Shown: positions 1 to 11,796, counted from the first letter of the stretch. The stretch is DNA of 64,000 nt from Isoetes taiwanensis (GCA_021234155.1 JAJEKV010000002.1:25040617-25104616), one strand, 5' to 3'. The notes: generated by a model not told the origin, from the sequence alone. A program made the numbers and translations.

Positions 1-1202
1 ACTTGGCTGAAGGCAAAAGGATTCATGCCTTTTTTATGGCTCGTGACTTCATCTTAGATGTTACTGTAGGAAATTCTCTACTGGCTATGTATTTAAAATG
101 TGGAAGTATTTTTTCTGCATGCATGATTTTTAATGCCATGTTTGAACAAGATATTATTTCTTGGACCACCATGATCACTGGATATGTCCAATATGGGTAT
201 CCTGATATTCCCGTTGGTCTATTCCAGAAAATGCAGCTAATCCATCAGCTACCGGATATGCAAAACTTAATCAGTATGTTATATGCTTGTGGCTGCATGA
301 AATCTCTAGCGGTTGGTAAGTACATACATTGTTATATTTTGTGTAATTACATGGAAGAGGATGTAAGTCTAGGGAATACTCTTGTTCATATGTATGGCAT
401 GTGCGGATCATTTGAGGGAGCATCAAGAGAGTTTCAAATCATGGAAAAATGGACAGTCCCATCCTGGACTATTATGGTGGCTATGTACACCCAAAATGGC
501 TATGTTAAGGGGGCTATTAGACTGTTCAGGCAAATGCAAAATGAAGGGTTTATGCCAGATAAAGCTATATTTATTACCATTCTTGATGCACTTGCCCGCA
601 GCTCAGCACATATAGTGGAGGGCAAGCTGATCCATAAAGCTATAGTAACCTGTGGCATTGAGCTTGATGTTGCTATTGGAACTTCTCTCTTGAACATGTA
701 TGCTAGGTGTGGAAGCATTGAGGATGCCTTTGCAATGTTCAACAAGCTCCGTAACCAAGATGCAACTTTATTGTGCTCTATGGTAGCAGCTTATGCCAAC
801 AATGGGCATGAAATGGAAGCTATCAATGTATTTCAAAGAATGCATGCAGGAGGCATAGTTCTTGACAAAGTTACAATTACCAGTTTTCTTTCTGCGTGTA
901 GCCGTGCCGGCTTATTGAATGAAGGATGCCATTGGTTTGTTTCCATGAGTAAAGATATTTATATTGCGCAAGTTGAGGAACATTACAATTGTATCATTAG
1001 TATTCTTGGTCGATCCGGAAAATTAGATGAAGTATATGATTTTGTAAAAAGTATGTCCATTAATACATCTCCGATGTCTGCAACAGCTTTTCTGAGTGCC
1101 TTGAAAGTTCATGGTGAGAAACAAGGAGCGCAATATTCCTTGGAGCCAGATAGCGGGGAAGTTCACCTTATATATAATCATCCAACATCCATTACGCTAT
1201 GA
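1..1202 (+). CDS. PLS-type pentatricopeptide repeat (PPR) protein, 3' part, truncated E region
   Basis: The frame is open from the left edge, so the start codon lies outside the window. About 400 residues are visible. PPR units recur roughly every 31-36 residues, with phrases such as NSLLAMYLKCGSI, SWTTMITGYVQYGY, NTLVHMYGMCGSF, SWTIMVAMYTQNGY and NMYARCGSIEDAFAMF, the alternating P-L-S pattern of plant organelle RNA-editing or processing factors. After the last unit there is an E-like start (SACSRAGLLNEGCHWF and later LEPDSGEVHLIYN), but the frame stops within about 20 residues. A full E/E+ and the DYW deaminase domain are missing. By family the protein would bind organellar RNA base by base. 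It is either a natural E-truncated PPR or a gene broken near its 3' end. The DYW motif is not seen in the next kilobase in any frame. Confidence 0.88.
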   Translation, partial: LAEGKRIHAFFMARDFILDVTVGNSLLAMYLKCGSIFSACMIFNAMFEQDIISWTTMITGYVQYGYPDIPVGLFQKMQLIHQLPDMQNLISMLYACGCMKSLAVGKYIHCYILCNYMEEDVSLGNTLVHMYGMCGSFEGASREFQIMEKWTVPSWTIMVAMYTQNGYVKGAIRLFRQMQNEGFMPDKAIFITILDALARSSAHIVEGKLIHKAIVTCGIELDVAIGTSLLNMYARCGSIEDAFAMFNKLRNQDATLLCSMVAAYANNGHEMEAINVFQRMHAGGIVLDKVTITSFLSACSRAGLLNEGCHWFVSMSKDIYIAQVEEHYNCIISILGRSGKLDEVYDFVKSMSINTSPMSATAFLSALKVHGEKQGAQYSLEPDSGEVHLIYNHPTSITL

Positions 1203-2540
1203 TATCTTCTGAAAGATAATTGTTTTTTTGCAATCAAGCCTTTCCTGACCGTAGACAACTGTTCATAAATGCAGTTTCCATTCTCGCTATTTGTAATAAC
1301 ATTCCAAATGTGCAAGCGCTCTCAATCAGGTGCAGACTTTCGCTAACCTTTGATTTTTTGGCAAATTTTATAGTGTCATATTGTAGTCAAAAGCATGATT
1401 TCTCTGGTTATTCAATTCTGCAGGCATGAGCCTTGTGTAACATGGTTGTGGAAAGCAGGGGATTCTTCTACCTGGGGTAAGTACCAAGTTTCCTTTGAAC
1501 ATTAACATTACGTTAAAAAGTCTAGAGAACTGCTGCTGTGCAAACTTGCCTATGTTGTCGAGAGCCTATTTTATCAGCAATTTTCTGATTTTGAGAGAAA
1601 CAACAGCCAAAAGATATTATATATCCAGAAATTGGCTAGGATGTGATGCAAGTTACATTGACTATATGTCTTGCCATCATAAGATCCTTAGCCAGGTATG
1701 TGCATCCAATATATTAAGCTGAAACAAAACTAATTATAATAAAGTCATCAAAAACAGCATGTAAAAATGTTGGGAGAATTAGCTAGATATGGGTTTGGAA
1801 TGATAAAGTCACATGTTTACAGGTTATTTAGGTTGCTGGATTGAATGTAAGGTATGATGGCTGAGTCTTACAGTCCATGGTTTTCTGATCGGTCACTTTA
1901 TTTCATTCTTTAGCTGCTTTTGATAATCTTTATATTATATGGACTTATCTGCTTTAGAGAATAGCTTCTTTTATTCAGGAAGTATACAAGTTGACAAATT
2001 AATGGTTTTGTTAGGATTTGCCAAAGTTGGCTAGAACAAGCTGCGTGCCTTTTGAAACTGCCCAAGGCCAAGATGATGTGATGATTAAAATTTCATTGAA
2101 GCGGCATGTTGCTAAAAGCACAGTTTCAACATTACAAAGAAGCTCAAGGTTATAGGTAAGAGATTTAACAAGGCAGTCACAATCCAATGATAAATTATTG
2201 CTTTAGAGCATGCTCAAAAGTTGGCTTCTTCCAGGAGGACAACAAGCTGAACCAACTTTCTGTCTTGTGCAAGAAATGCACTTTCTATTATACCTAATAT
2301 CACCAGCTATTAGTCACGTGTGTATTTTTTTAAAAATAAGCTATCCATAATAATCCGGGGTTTAATGAGCTGATCAGGTAAAACCAGGGTTTAATGAGCT
2401 GATCAATCAAGTAAAACTGGGCATTAAGTTTATATTCGTTTTGCTTTCTCGAATAAGCAAGGGATGTATCCCCTGAAGCTAGATTACTTTTGTCATGGAT
2501 AGCCGGTTCCCACTCTTAAAATGGTCTTTTGTCATGGCCT
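1203..2540. other. AT-rich region after the PPR frame, no gene seen
   Basis: Only short random frames are present. A possible splice donor (CTGGGGTAAGTACC near 1475) hints at a 3' untranslated region or a lost E/DYW exon, but no PPR-like peptide follows. Probably 3' flank. Confidence 0.4.
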
Positions 2541-2543
2541 CTT

Positions 2544-2710
2544 CAAGAGGTCCCATTCATGGCCTCTTGGTCTTTGTTGTGGACATTACAAAATCTATTC
2601 TATTCTATTTTGAATCATGGTAGAGGCCATGGGACCAAGAGGTCCCATTCATGGCCTCTTGGTCTTTGTGGACATTACAAAATCTATTCTATTCTATTTT
2701 GAATCATGGT
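2544..2710. repeat. Two-copy direct repeat of about 75 bp with inverted spacer
   Basis: The stretch 2544-2620 is repeated at 2636-2710 with one 3-bp indel (TTTGTTGTGG versus TTTGTGG). The spacer at 2621-2635 reads AGAGGCCATGGGACC, which is the reverse complement of the repeat start GGTCCCATTCATGGCCTCT apart from a 4-base gap, so a foldback can form. Confidence 0.85.
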
Positions 2711-3179
2711 TGGATGCTCATCTTGATAATATTTTTTTTACAGTTGGCCTTTAAACATATCTGACTAGTTCATTTGCCATGTTTTGTAGCTAACATGGCA
2801 AAAGGTTCTAAAGGCTGATCGGCTATAAATCGAGAGGCTCCACTTGTACATTTTGACCGTTCATTGATTATTGAGCTTATTGCTAGTCATTTGATGTGGT
2901 TGCAGGTAACCTCTACCCAAAAAAAGGAGAAAGCACTCAGCACTTAAAGCACTTGTAGTCAAGAGAAAACATGACCGCCCGTAATAAATACCTCGTAACG
3001 ACCTTGGTTCTCGCACATAAAGCTTCTCCTCAATCATTCGACATCCCAAATTTGATCTGCTTTTCCATAGCAAAGTATCCCAATTCGCAAATCCTTTGCC
3101 CGCCCAAAACATAGATCGTTTATCCGGAACAGATCTTCGTCAATCAAGCAAGATAGTAGAAGAGGCAGTAACAGCGGAG

Positions 3180-5189
3180 GATTTTGTTCAAATACATGGT
3201 TTGTCAAACGAGGTTCTGCAGCCTCATTTGAAGTACAATTGACTAGCAACTCAAGTTACAAAGGAACAATGGGAATCCGTTTGGCAAGAACCTTTCAACT
3301 CAAAGTCTAAAATCAAGGTTCATTTTGTTCAACATCCCAGATGGCATTTGTAATAATGAAGTAAGAAAGTAGGTTGCTTATGCCTTTGCTTGGGAAAATT
3401 GCCCTGAAGGATTGCTTGATCCCGAAGGTCATAAGATAAATTGGGCTTCATTTGGCGCCGGGTTCAGACGTACAAGAAATGCAAGCTGAGAAAAAAGGAT
3501 CAAAAGGCAAAAACTGAAATTGATTTCGTTGTGCCAGAGGATAAGTTTAATCAGGAAAAAGACAGTTTGGCAGATGATTTTCATACAGATAAAAATGCAA
3601 GGGAAGATACAAATTCTGTAAAGGACACTCAGCAAATGGTTGACACTGATTATGTGCCAGAAACTCCAAAGGATTCAATGATGAAGATCTCTCAATTTTC
3701 AAAAAAAATTAAGGGTCTCCCAACCAGGCAAGTCTTCAATCTTATAAATGATAAACTTAATTCTAATATGATTGCTGGTTTGGATTCCATTAATAATGAC
3801 TCTTAGATAAGCCCTTCAATTAATGAGTTTTTTGAATTCATACCTGGTGGTGTTCTCATCTGATAATGAAAGTAAGTTTGATTATGAGAATAATAAGGAA
3901 AATAGTGGCCAGAGGGAAAATAATACATTGGTTGCTCAAACCACACAGGAGCAAATGAAACTGCACCACCAGCAGTATATCTCGGCAGAATAGGCTGACC
4001 AAGAAGCTAGGGCTAATAACCTCAAGATCTCGGGTATCACAGAAATTGATGAAGATATAATGGCCACAGTGAATAAATTCTTTGCAGACACCATGTATCT
4101 GCATGAACCAAATATACTCGTTCAATTTTGGTTAAATTGAAAAACAAGGAAGCAAGAGATATAATCCTCTATAAAAAAAACACACTTAAAGGGGAAAAGA
4201 TTTGGCTTGATGTCGATCTAACTCCAACGCAGTTGGAAATCATGAAGAAGGAATGGACCAGAGTCAAGGAGGCAAGGGCATCAGGCTTTGCTGCTTATCT
4301 GGACCGAGGAGGGAAAGCAATTATTACAAACAGGAAGTGGCAATAGGAAAATAGGGTCTTGAGAATAAGCCTATGGAATGCACATGGCTTAAACCAAGCA
4401 AAGATGAATGCTACATCCGATATATGACAGGAGCAGGACTTGGTATTTTTCAGGCGACATGGGCATATTAATTTCACCAGTTACTTCTAGATATATCAGG
4501 ATTTGAGTTGGTTGGGCAGGTTTGGAATAGAAAAATGCCAGGGGCAGGGCATGGTTTTGGTGGGATTGCTATCTTCAGCAAATCTCAATTCACACAGGAA
4601 TGCCAAGTTGTGCAGCAAGATGACAATAACCAGTATATTTGGTTACAAATCAAAACTAAAGGGAGGGACCTATACTTTGCAATTGGTTATTTTGCACCAA
4701 ACAACGCCAAGATATATGACAAACAGAATTTATGCAGGGAGGACCCATTCAGTATTCTTTGCTCAGATATCATAACATATCAATTAAAGGGAGAAGTATT
4801 TGTACTGGGAGATTTTAATGCTCGTATGATATCATAACATATCAATTAAAGGGAGAAGTATTTTGAGTGGCTCATATAAGAAGAAAATTGAAGGGTCGCT
4901 AGCAAATATCACATGGTCAGATCTGATAGTTGAAGATGTGCACAAATTTGCAAAACTGTTTCTAGATGCTGGGAAAGAAGTCTTTGGAGTTTCTAAGAGG
5001 CACTTGCAAGGAAAACCATATAATGCTTGGTGGGATTCAGAGTGTGAGACAGCAAGAAGAAGTCTACCAACAAATTGCATTTGCAAACCTACATGGTATA
5101 GAAAAATGCTAAGAAATAAGAAATGCATGTTCTGCAAACTGCCTAAAAAAGTGTTTGAAGGCAATAGGTGGTTGTCTATTGCACTTTGA
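3180..5189 (+). pseudogene. Truncated LINE (non-LTR retrotransposon): ORF1 remnant plus AP endonuclease, no reverse transcriptase
   Basis: Pieces of a LINE follow each other on the plus strand in shifted frames. A charged ORF1-like stretch spans 3441-3806 and a basic leader 4128-4346 (MVKLKNKEARDIIL, WLDVDLTPTQLEIMKKEW), the peptide usually found just before the endonuclease. The exonuclease-endonuclease-phosphatase domain follows at about 4355-4834, with LWNAHGL at its start, GHGFGGIAIFSK in the middle and GDFNAR at the end. The linker at 4863-5189 includes the WWDSEC motif that normally precedes the reverse transcriptase. No RT motifs follow and no poly-A tail was found, so the 3' half is lost. 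Stops and shifts show it is dead. Confidence 0.75.
4766..4863 (+). repeat. 36-bp direct duplication at an internal deletion of the LINE
   Basis: The sequence beginning ATATCATAACATATCAATTA occurs at 4766-4801 and again at 4828-4863. The second copy sits exactly where the endonuclease (after GDFNAR) jumps to the pre-RT linker, so the C-terminal part of the nuclease is missing and the junction is made of repeated upstream sequence. Confidence 0.85.
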
Positions 5190-6520
5190 CTTCAACATAT
5201 TATTATGCATTCATCAAGCTTGTTGGATGGGAGTATATATACCATAGATATACTATGGATATCCCAGGTATATTAGGTATTCAACGGGCAGGAAATAGAA
5301 GAGTTTTTGTGGGCTTCTAATTTAAGGTTGGGTTTCTACTTTACAATTAGAATAATAGCACAAGTAAATACATAAGCTCATAGAGTTAAAAACGTGGCAT
5401 TTAATGAAATGCCGAGGAGAAATTTGAAGCATCTTGTTGCATGAAATTTCTTAGTTAATCTCAAGTACAACCAGAGTAAATCATCTGACTTTACTTTTAC
5501 TGTTGCATCTCAAGCCTTGTGTTTTGCTTGGTCTAGTGTGGGGTTCCAGACATGATGCACTTGCTTTATCTTCATCCCGATTGGAAGAGTAAGAGCGGGA
5601 CTTTTGTGGTCGGTAGACCCAATTCTGTGTTCCTTGGCTTTGTTTCCTTGATTGTGTATTTGCTCCTGGTTTACAACAACGGGAGCTCTGGTGAGGTCAA
5701 TGAGCCGGGAGGTTCGATGCCTTCGCCATGTGATTTGTTTAAGGCTTAGGGAAGGAGCCATAGTTGAGGCAGGGGATTTATGTAGCAAAAAGTGGATTCA
5801 GCGTGGCAAGGGCAGGCATCTGGTTCTGTTTTTGCTAGCTCTCACGATTTTTTCTTCTTTCTTTCGGACGATTTTTTTCTTGTTTCTTCATTTTAGGGAA
5901 TTTCTGGCCGGTTGGGTTTTAAATATATCTTGAGTTTCCTTCTTGAATCCTTCAGGGTTTGGAATTTCGAATCTTTCGATTCGGTGGCAAGGCAAAATTT
6001 TAAATATTGCAGAACATCTAGGGAAGGCTTTCGACCTATTTTCTAGTGGGTAGGGCTGATGGCCCTGTTTCTTGCTTCTTGCTGGCTCAAAACTTGTAGT
6101 GATAAGAGATAAATAATTCATACCCCTAAACAACTCTTTTGAGCAAAATTAGATATGGCGACTTCATCTAAGGTCATATAATAGTGAAAAAATTTGGAAA
6201 CATGTAAATCAATACATTTTATCATAAAAAATCATTTGCTTTTGATTTTAGCAAGGTTTGGATCCCTTTGTGCTAGAAAACATGAAGAATAATGTAGTTC
6301 TGGACTAGTACAAAAACTGCTAAATTATATCACCATAAGATATGAACGAATCCATTGGTCATGAGATTTTTGTAGATCATGAAGAATCAAGTGAAGATTC
6401 AAATGGTGGTGGTAGATTGCAAAATAGAGAAGTTCCTCTCTAGATATATGGGTTCAAGTGGCAGACGTACGATGGACCAATTCTAGTCCACTACCGATGG
6501 TTCAGTGGACAACTCTAGTG
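5190..6520. other. Region without a recognisable gene
   Basis: Short frames with no family resemblance and AT-rich blocks. A T-rich stretch lies at 5830-5900. Nothing supports a gene. Confidence 0.4.
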
Positions 6521-7855
6521 TTAAAGAGCCAGAGTATAGGGCTTAAGTCCTGAGAACAAATGCGATTGGCAATAGGATGTCAAAGGCCACTACTCTTTCA
6601 TGCATCTCAAACATAATCATGAAGGCAGCATACGTACTTTTTTCTGTGCCCTTAGATGAGAACTACGGCATTTTATCTGCAACATCAGCCTTGGAATATA
6701 AATTGGGCTTTATGGATTTTCTCTCCAATGAATGGCCTACAACGAAGTTAGTACGGGCTTTCCAAGAGGTACTATGTAGGTAAGCTTTGTTTTTTAAGTT
6801 CCATGTATAAAGTATTTAATGATCTTTCAAATGCCACTTTGAAGCATCCCTAATCTACTATGTGTCTGTAAACTTGCCCATGATGGCCACTATGTTTTGC
6901 ATTGCTCTATTCTACCTATATGGTGAATTCTCCTGGTATGCACAATTGTAATTACAAAGATGTGGCATTTTAAAGAAGCTAAATTTATAGTGGCATATTA
7001 GGATTATCTTTGAGTCTTATTTTGACCTATTGTGGTTTTACTCCAGTTTAAAGAGCCAGGGCAGAAGGCCTAAGTCTTGAGAATAAACGTGATCGGCAAT
7101 AATCTGGCAAAGGTGAGACTCTTCATGCATTTTGAGCATGATCATGAAGGCAGCATGCTTATTTCTTCTGGCCCCTTAGATGAGGGACTGGGGCGCTTTT
7201 TCTACTACTTCAGGCCTGCCTTGGTTATAGTGTTGATATATAAATTGGGAAGTTTCCCTCCAATGAACGGTTTGCAGTAAGAAAATTTTGCGCTTTCCAA
7301 GAGGTACTATGTAGGTAAGCTTTGTTTTTTAAGTTCCATGTATAAAGTATTTAATGATCTTTCAAATGCCACTTTGAAGCATCCCTAATCTACTATGTGT
7401 CTGTAAACTTGCCCATGATGGCCACTATGTTTTGCATTGCTCTATTCTACCTATATGGTGAATTCTCCTGGTATGCACAATTGTAATTACAAAGATGTGG
7501 CATTTTAAAGAAGCTAAATTTATAGTGGCATATTAGGATTATCTTTGAGTCTTATTTTGACCTATTGTGGTTTTACTCCAGTTTAAAGAGCTGTAAGCGT
7601 AAGGCCTAAGTCTTGAGAATAAATGTGATCGGCAATAATGTCAAAGGTGAGACTCTTCATGCATTTTGAGCATGATCATGAAGGCAAAGATGCTTATTTC
7701 TTTTCCGCCCCTTAGATGAGGGATCCGGGGCGCTTTTTTTTCTACTACTTCAGGCCTGCCTTGGTTATAGTGTTGATACATAAATTGGGAAGTTTCCCTC
7801 CAATGAACGGTTTGCAGTAAGAAAATTTTGCGCTTTCCAAGAGGTACTTTGTACA
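6521..7855. repeat. Tandem triplication of a unit of about 530 bp
   Basis: Copies start at the shared phrase TTAAAGAGC at 6521, 7048 and 7583, giving spacings of 527 and 535 bp. The third copy ends after about 270 bp near 7855, with a short trace of the unit again near 7945-7990. The right halves of copies 1 and 2 (AAGCTTTGTTTTTTAAGTTC onward) are almost identical, while the left half of copy 1 is more diverged. No convincing protein is encoded. Differences between copies 2 and 3 fall on CAG/CTG triplets. Confidence 0.9.
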
Positions 7856-7859
7856 TATA

Positions 7860-9240
7860 TTTTTCACCTTCATGGGGTTTTAAAATGTTAACAAGGGTTA
7901 TCATGTTCATGTGAAAACTTTTAAACTTTGTTCATTTTGTCATAAAGTGTTTAATGATCTTTCAAATGCCACTTTGAAGCATTCCTAATATGTTTATGGT
8001 CTGCACACTTGCCCGTGGTAACTATTACATGGGCTTTACACCAAATTTTATGGTTTGTGGAATAAAGTACTTTTATTTTCTTTTTTTGATGCCTTAAGTT
8101 GCATGTTTTTTTAGCTATACATGTAAGTATGCTATGTTTTATTTAGCAATTTCATTTATGCATTAAAAATGCTACAGATTGCACGCATCCATGAGCATAT
8201 AAATTGTAATTTTTGGGGCATTCGAGTGCTAGCCATTAAAAATGCTACAGGTTGCACGCATCCACGAGAAAGATATACAAATTGTAATTGTCGGGGCATT
8301 CGAGTGCAAGCCATTGAGGTTAAACATCTTCCAAAACTATTGTACTCTTGGATTGATATATGATTATGATTATAGGTTTAGAATCTCATTCAAGTATTTT
8401 GTTTTTTTGGGTAGTGGACAAAATTAATGACAAAGTGTCATATGTCATATGCGATTTAGCTTTTCAAGTAGTGTTGCATGTGCATAAGATTATAAGTTTG
8501 GTGGCCTTAGAGCTAATTGTAGGGATATTTTAGTCATGATCTTTTGTAACATATTGAATCACATGTATATCTTATAGATCATAGAAATAGATACATAGAA
8601 CTAGGCATGGAAATAGTTGTTATGATCTGCAATTTTATAAGCATGTATCTTCTCTCCTTTATAGAGAAACTTTGCGTGTCTACGAGGATGGGATGAATCA
8701 TCAGCTAGCTTAGTTTGTTCATTTCGTGTTTAGATGCACTCAAGTGAAGATGTTATTGGAGCTGGTATTTATATTGATTGTTGTGGAGCTCATTGAATAA
8801 GAATGCAGAGTTGAGTTCACTGACATAAATATGAGGTGCTCCTTTGATATAGTTGTTAAGTCGGGAGATATTGTAGTTATGGAGGTACAAGAACTAAATG
8901 ACAAGTTGCTTGCATGTATTTATTTTCAGAATATATGAGCCAGTTTTTGTTGTGGGCTTTCAGCTATGGTTATTTACCAAGAAGAAAGAGTAAAGGCCAT
9001 AGGGCATTAATGCAAAAGACAACTAGACTCCTTTCGTGTTATGTTAGATACGGCATGATTACATGAAGTTAATACATTGAACAATCACATACAATGCCTC
9101 ACTCTTGCATGAAAATCATGAGAATCTTCTGTTCGTTTTGCATGAGCATGTTTATGTTTTTCTATTTAGCTTTTTTTTCCAAATTTAGTGCCAGCTAACT
9201 ACAAGCATGTTTATAGCTTGCTATCTATAACTCCTTCCGC
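7860..9240. other. AT-rich region; contains a 73-bp tandem duplication, otherwise no gene
   Basis: The unit starting CATTAAAAATGCTACAG at 8161 is repeated at 8234 (73-bp period) and ends near 8310. The rest is AT-rich sequence without recognisable coding potential. Confidence 0.6.
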
Positions 9241-9640
9241 CGAGATTACTATAGACTGATTCTTAACCTCCCCTGACTCAATAGCTGCACAAATTTTACA
9301 CTCACCTTCTATGAAGTCTTGGGGTTCCTGTTGGTCATCTTCTTCTTCAGCTCCCTCTACCGGGTGATTCCCAATCTACGAAGTTCAAATTTAGAGCCGC
9401 TTTGATGACGAAGGGACAATTGTGCGTTCGGTGCCCTGGCTGGAAGCACCAGAAACACAATTTCTTCTCTATGCATTCCTGTCTTTTCTCCTTTGGGATA
9501 CTGTCTAGGAGAAAATTAATTGACTTGCCTCCTGATCCTTCCTGTGGCTTGCGGTCTCCAAAAGACAGCCACCATCTAGGGAAAAGTTGACATGTGCATG
9601 ATGAACTAGCGGACAAGGATTTGATTCTATCCTCCTCCAA
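9225..9640 (-). pseudogene. Retrotransposon gag C-terminal fragment with CCHC zinc knuckle
   Basis: On the minus strand the peptide contains CFWCFQPGHRTHNCP, a C-X2-C-X4-H-X4-C nucleocapsid zinc knuckle, preceded by KEKRQECIEKKL. It is followed by a hydrophilic tail that continues past one stop (EEEDDQQEPQDFIEGECKIC) to about 9225. Spacing and context match gag of plant LTR retrotransposons. No capsid region, protease, RT or LTR is seen nearby, so it is an isolated fragment. It abuts the repeat module and the 19-bp array at 9.66-10.93 kb. Confidence 0.7.
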
Positions 9641-9659
9641 GCGTGGTAATTTCTTTCCT

Positions 9660-10025
9660 TTTTTTTTTTTTCAAGCAAGATTGCATGAGATCATTCGGGA
9701 TGGACGATAGATCCAAACTCTATTATTTTAGTTGCCATGGCTCCACATGCATGTTTAGAAATGGTGCATCTAGTTATCCAAGAAAACGATCATGTTTCGA
9801 CCTCCGAAACGTAAACCCTATGTGTTGCTAGGTTATTGAAGGGTTTACATTATGGAGGTCGAGTTTTAGTCATTTGCCCTTGGGACGTGGTCGAGAAGTT
9901 GCAGTTGAAGATGCGAAGCAATAAGAACTGGCGGACAGGGGTTTGGATCTATTCTCCTCCGCCGTGGCAATTAGAATTCAGAGTGCCTTTTGCAATAGCA
10001 AGATTGTTTGGGATCATTCGAGATG
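9660..10025. repeat. Repeat module flanking the 19-bp array, with an internal palindrome
   Basis: This stretch resembles 52625-53300 and parts of 53300-54120: shared phrases include CATGCATGTTTAGAAATGGT, GCTAGGTTATTG and GGGTTTAC. Around 9798-9866 the module folds on itself: CCTCCGAAACGTAAACCCT pairs with AGGGTTTACATTATGGAGG. The same foldback recurs near 52630-52690, 53270-53325 and 54075-54145. Confidence 0.7.
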
Positions 10026-10026
10026 G

Positions 10027-10933
10027 CGTTTCGGAGTCTAGGTGGCATTTTGGAGCCTAGGTGGCATGTTTGAGCCACCTTGGCATGTTGGAGCCGAGGT
10101 GGCATGTTGGAGCCCATGTGGCATGTTTGAGCCACCTTGGCATATTGGAGCCTAGGTGGCATGTTGGAGCCCATGTGTCATGTTTGCGCCACCTTGACAT
10201 ATTGGAGCCTAGGTGGCATGTTGGAGCCCGCGTGGCTTTTCGGAGCCTAGCTGGCATATTTGAGCCACCTTAGCATGTTTGAGCCTAGGCATGTTGGAGC
10301 CTGGGTGGCATGTTGGAGCCCGGGTGGCATGTTTGATCCATCTTGGAACATTGGAGCCTAGGTGGCATGTTGGAGCCCAGTGGCATTTATTTCGAGCCTA
10401 GGTGGCATGTTTGAGCCACCTTGGCATGTTTGAGCCTAGGCATGTTGGAGCCTAGGTGGCATGTTTGAGCCACCTTGGCACATTGGAGCCTAGGTGGCAT
10501 GTTTGAGCCATCTTGGCATGTTGAAGCCACGTGGCATGTTTGAGCCACCTTGGCATGTTGCAGCCCGTGTGGCACGTTGGAGCCCACGTGGCATGTTTGA
10601 GCGACCTTGGCACATTGGAGCCTGGGTGGCATGTTTGAGCCATCTTGGCATGTTGGAGCCCGCGTGGCATTTCAAAGTCTACGTGGCATGTATAAGCCAC
10701 CTTGGCATGTTTGAGCCTAGGTGACATGTTTGAGCCTAGGTGGCATGTTGTAGCCCACGTGGCATGTTTGAGCCATCTTGGCATGTTGGAGCGCGCGTGG
10801 CATTTCGGAGTCTTGGTGGCATGTTTGAGCCACTTTGGCATTTTGCAGCCGAGGTGGCATGTTGGAGCCCGCGTGACATGTTTCAGCCACCTTGACATGT
10901 TGAAGCCTAGGTGGCATGTTGGAGCCCGCATGG
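10027..10933 (+). repeat. Minisatellite array, 19-bp unit (array A)
   Basis: About 47 units of a 19-bp repeat with consensus GGCATGTTKGAGCCNNNNT. The variable four bases give recurrent types: TAGG, ACCT and CACG/CGCG. Junctions to the next unit create CCTAGG or CCACGTGG palindromes. Long open frames on both strands here are by-products of the periodicity (19 bases shifts the frame each unit), not genes. Confidence 0.95.
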
Positions 10934-10994
10934 AAAATATGAATAAACAAGAAGTATTCTTTTGGGGAATAGTTATATATTTTTTCATCTGCTC

Positions 10995-11796
10995 CAACTA
11001 ATCACCACTGAAAAGTTTACCAAAAGCATCCACCAACCATTGAATCTGAATGATACAACTAGCTTTCACTAGTAGTTTCTGCTCCTCGCCAATTTTCTGC
11101 TGAAAAAGTGCATCAAGAACACCTAAGGATGTTCTTATATAGGCTTCTGCCCTAGTATTTCTCTTCAATATATCAGAAATGTCTTCAACCTTTGCAACTT
11201 ATCTAATCATTGGAAGCAAGGAAGCATTCAGAATATCATCAAGGGGATCACTCATAAAAGTAGGCACCATGATGGATGTGAATGGTGGGAATATATAAGT
11301 CTTGTATACTTCATCATCTGCAAGAACTACATTGTTTTTGGGAAAGTTTCATACATCTTATGAAGTGGCTTCATGAATATTGGGTTTGCAGATTCCAAAG
11401 GCCATTTAAAAGGCATCTCATTACAATATTTCTAATCCCAAACAAAGGCAAAATTACCGTTGTTCACAGGAGAGACAATATCAAGAACTTCATGAACATT
11501 GAATGCATTCATAGAGGACCAAATTGCAAGGCCGAACAATTTGGAGGCTTCCTGCAAGAATGTATGCAAACCTAGCCTCAGCACAACCATTTTGTTATAC
11601 TGGTAGATGATCTCAATAAGTGAGAGCTAATCCTTCTAAAATCTTCTCTTAATTGATTGGTTCTTCTATAACTCTTTACCAATACGCCATTGAGCTCTAG
11701 TATCCATAACTTCTTGTTTACAAATACAACTTGCTTACTACACTTAATAAGTGAAATAACATGCAATCCAGTAAATAAATCAAGAGAAGAGGACAA
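10995..11796 (-). pseudogene. Decayed FCP1/NIF-like HAD phosphatase domain
   Basis: On the minus strand, reading leftwards from 11796, a peptide has VVFVNKKLWILELNGVLV, which matches HAD motif I of plant NIF-type proteins (usually LDLNGVL; the first Asp is Glu here). After a frame change comes LFGLAIWSSMNAFNVHEVL, matching the conserved IWSS region, then FAFVWD followed by a stop and KYC (WDQKYC expected, glutamine codon turned to TAG). NNVVLADDEVYKTYIFPP matches the second Asp-pair motif. Two in-frame stops and one frame change show it is inactive. It is about the length of one FCP1 homology domain. The second such domain in this window is at 17699-18341 on the other strand. By family it would be a protein phosphatase; the specific substrate is unknown. 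Confidence 0.7.

Noticed and set aside
10027-10997. Long open frames with MPPRLQHAKVAQTCH-like peptides on both strands of array A, and similar ones at 51.5-52.1, 54.5 and 58.2-59.7 kb
   Set aside because: They follow from the 19-bp repeat read in all three frames in turn. The repeat contains few stop triplets, and no independent coding evidence exists.
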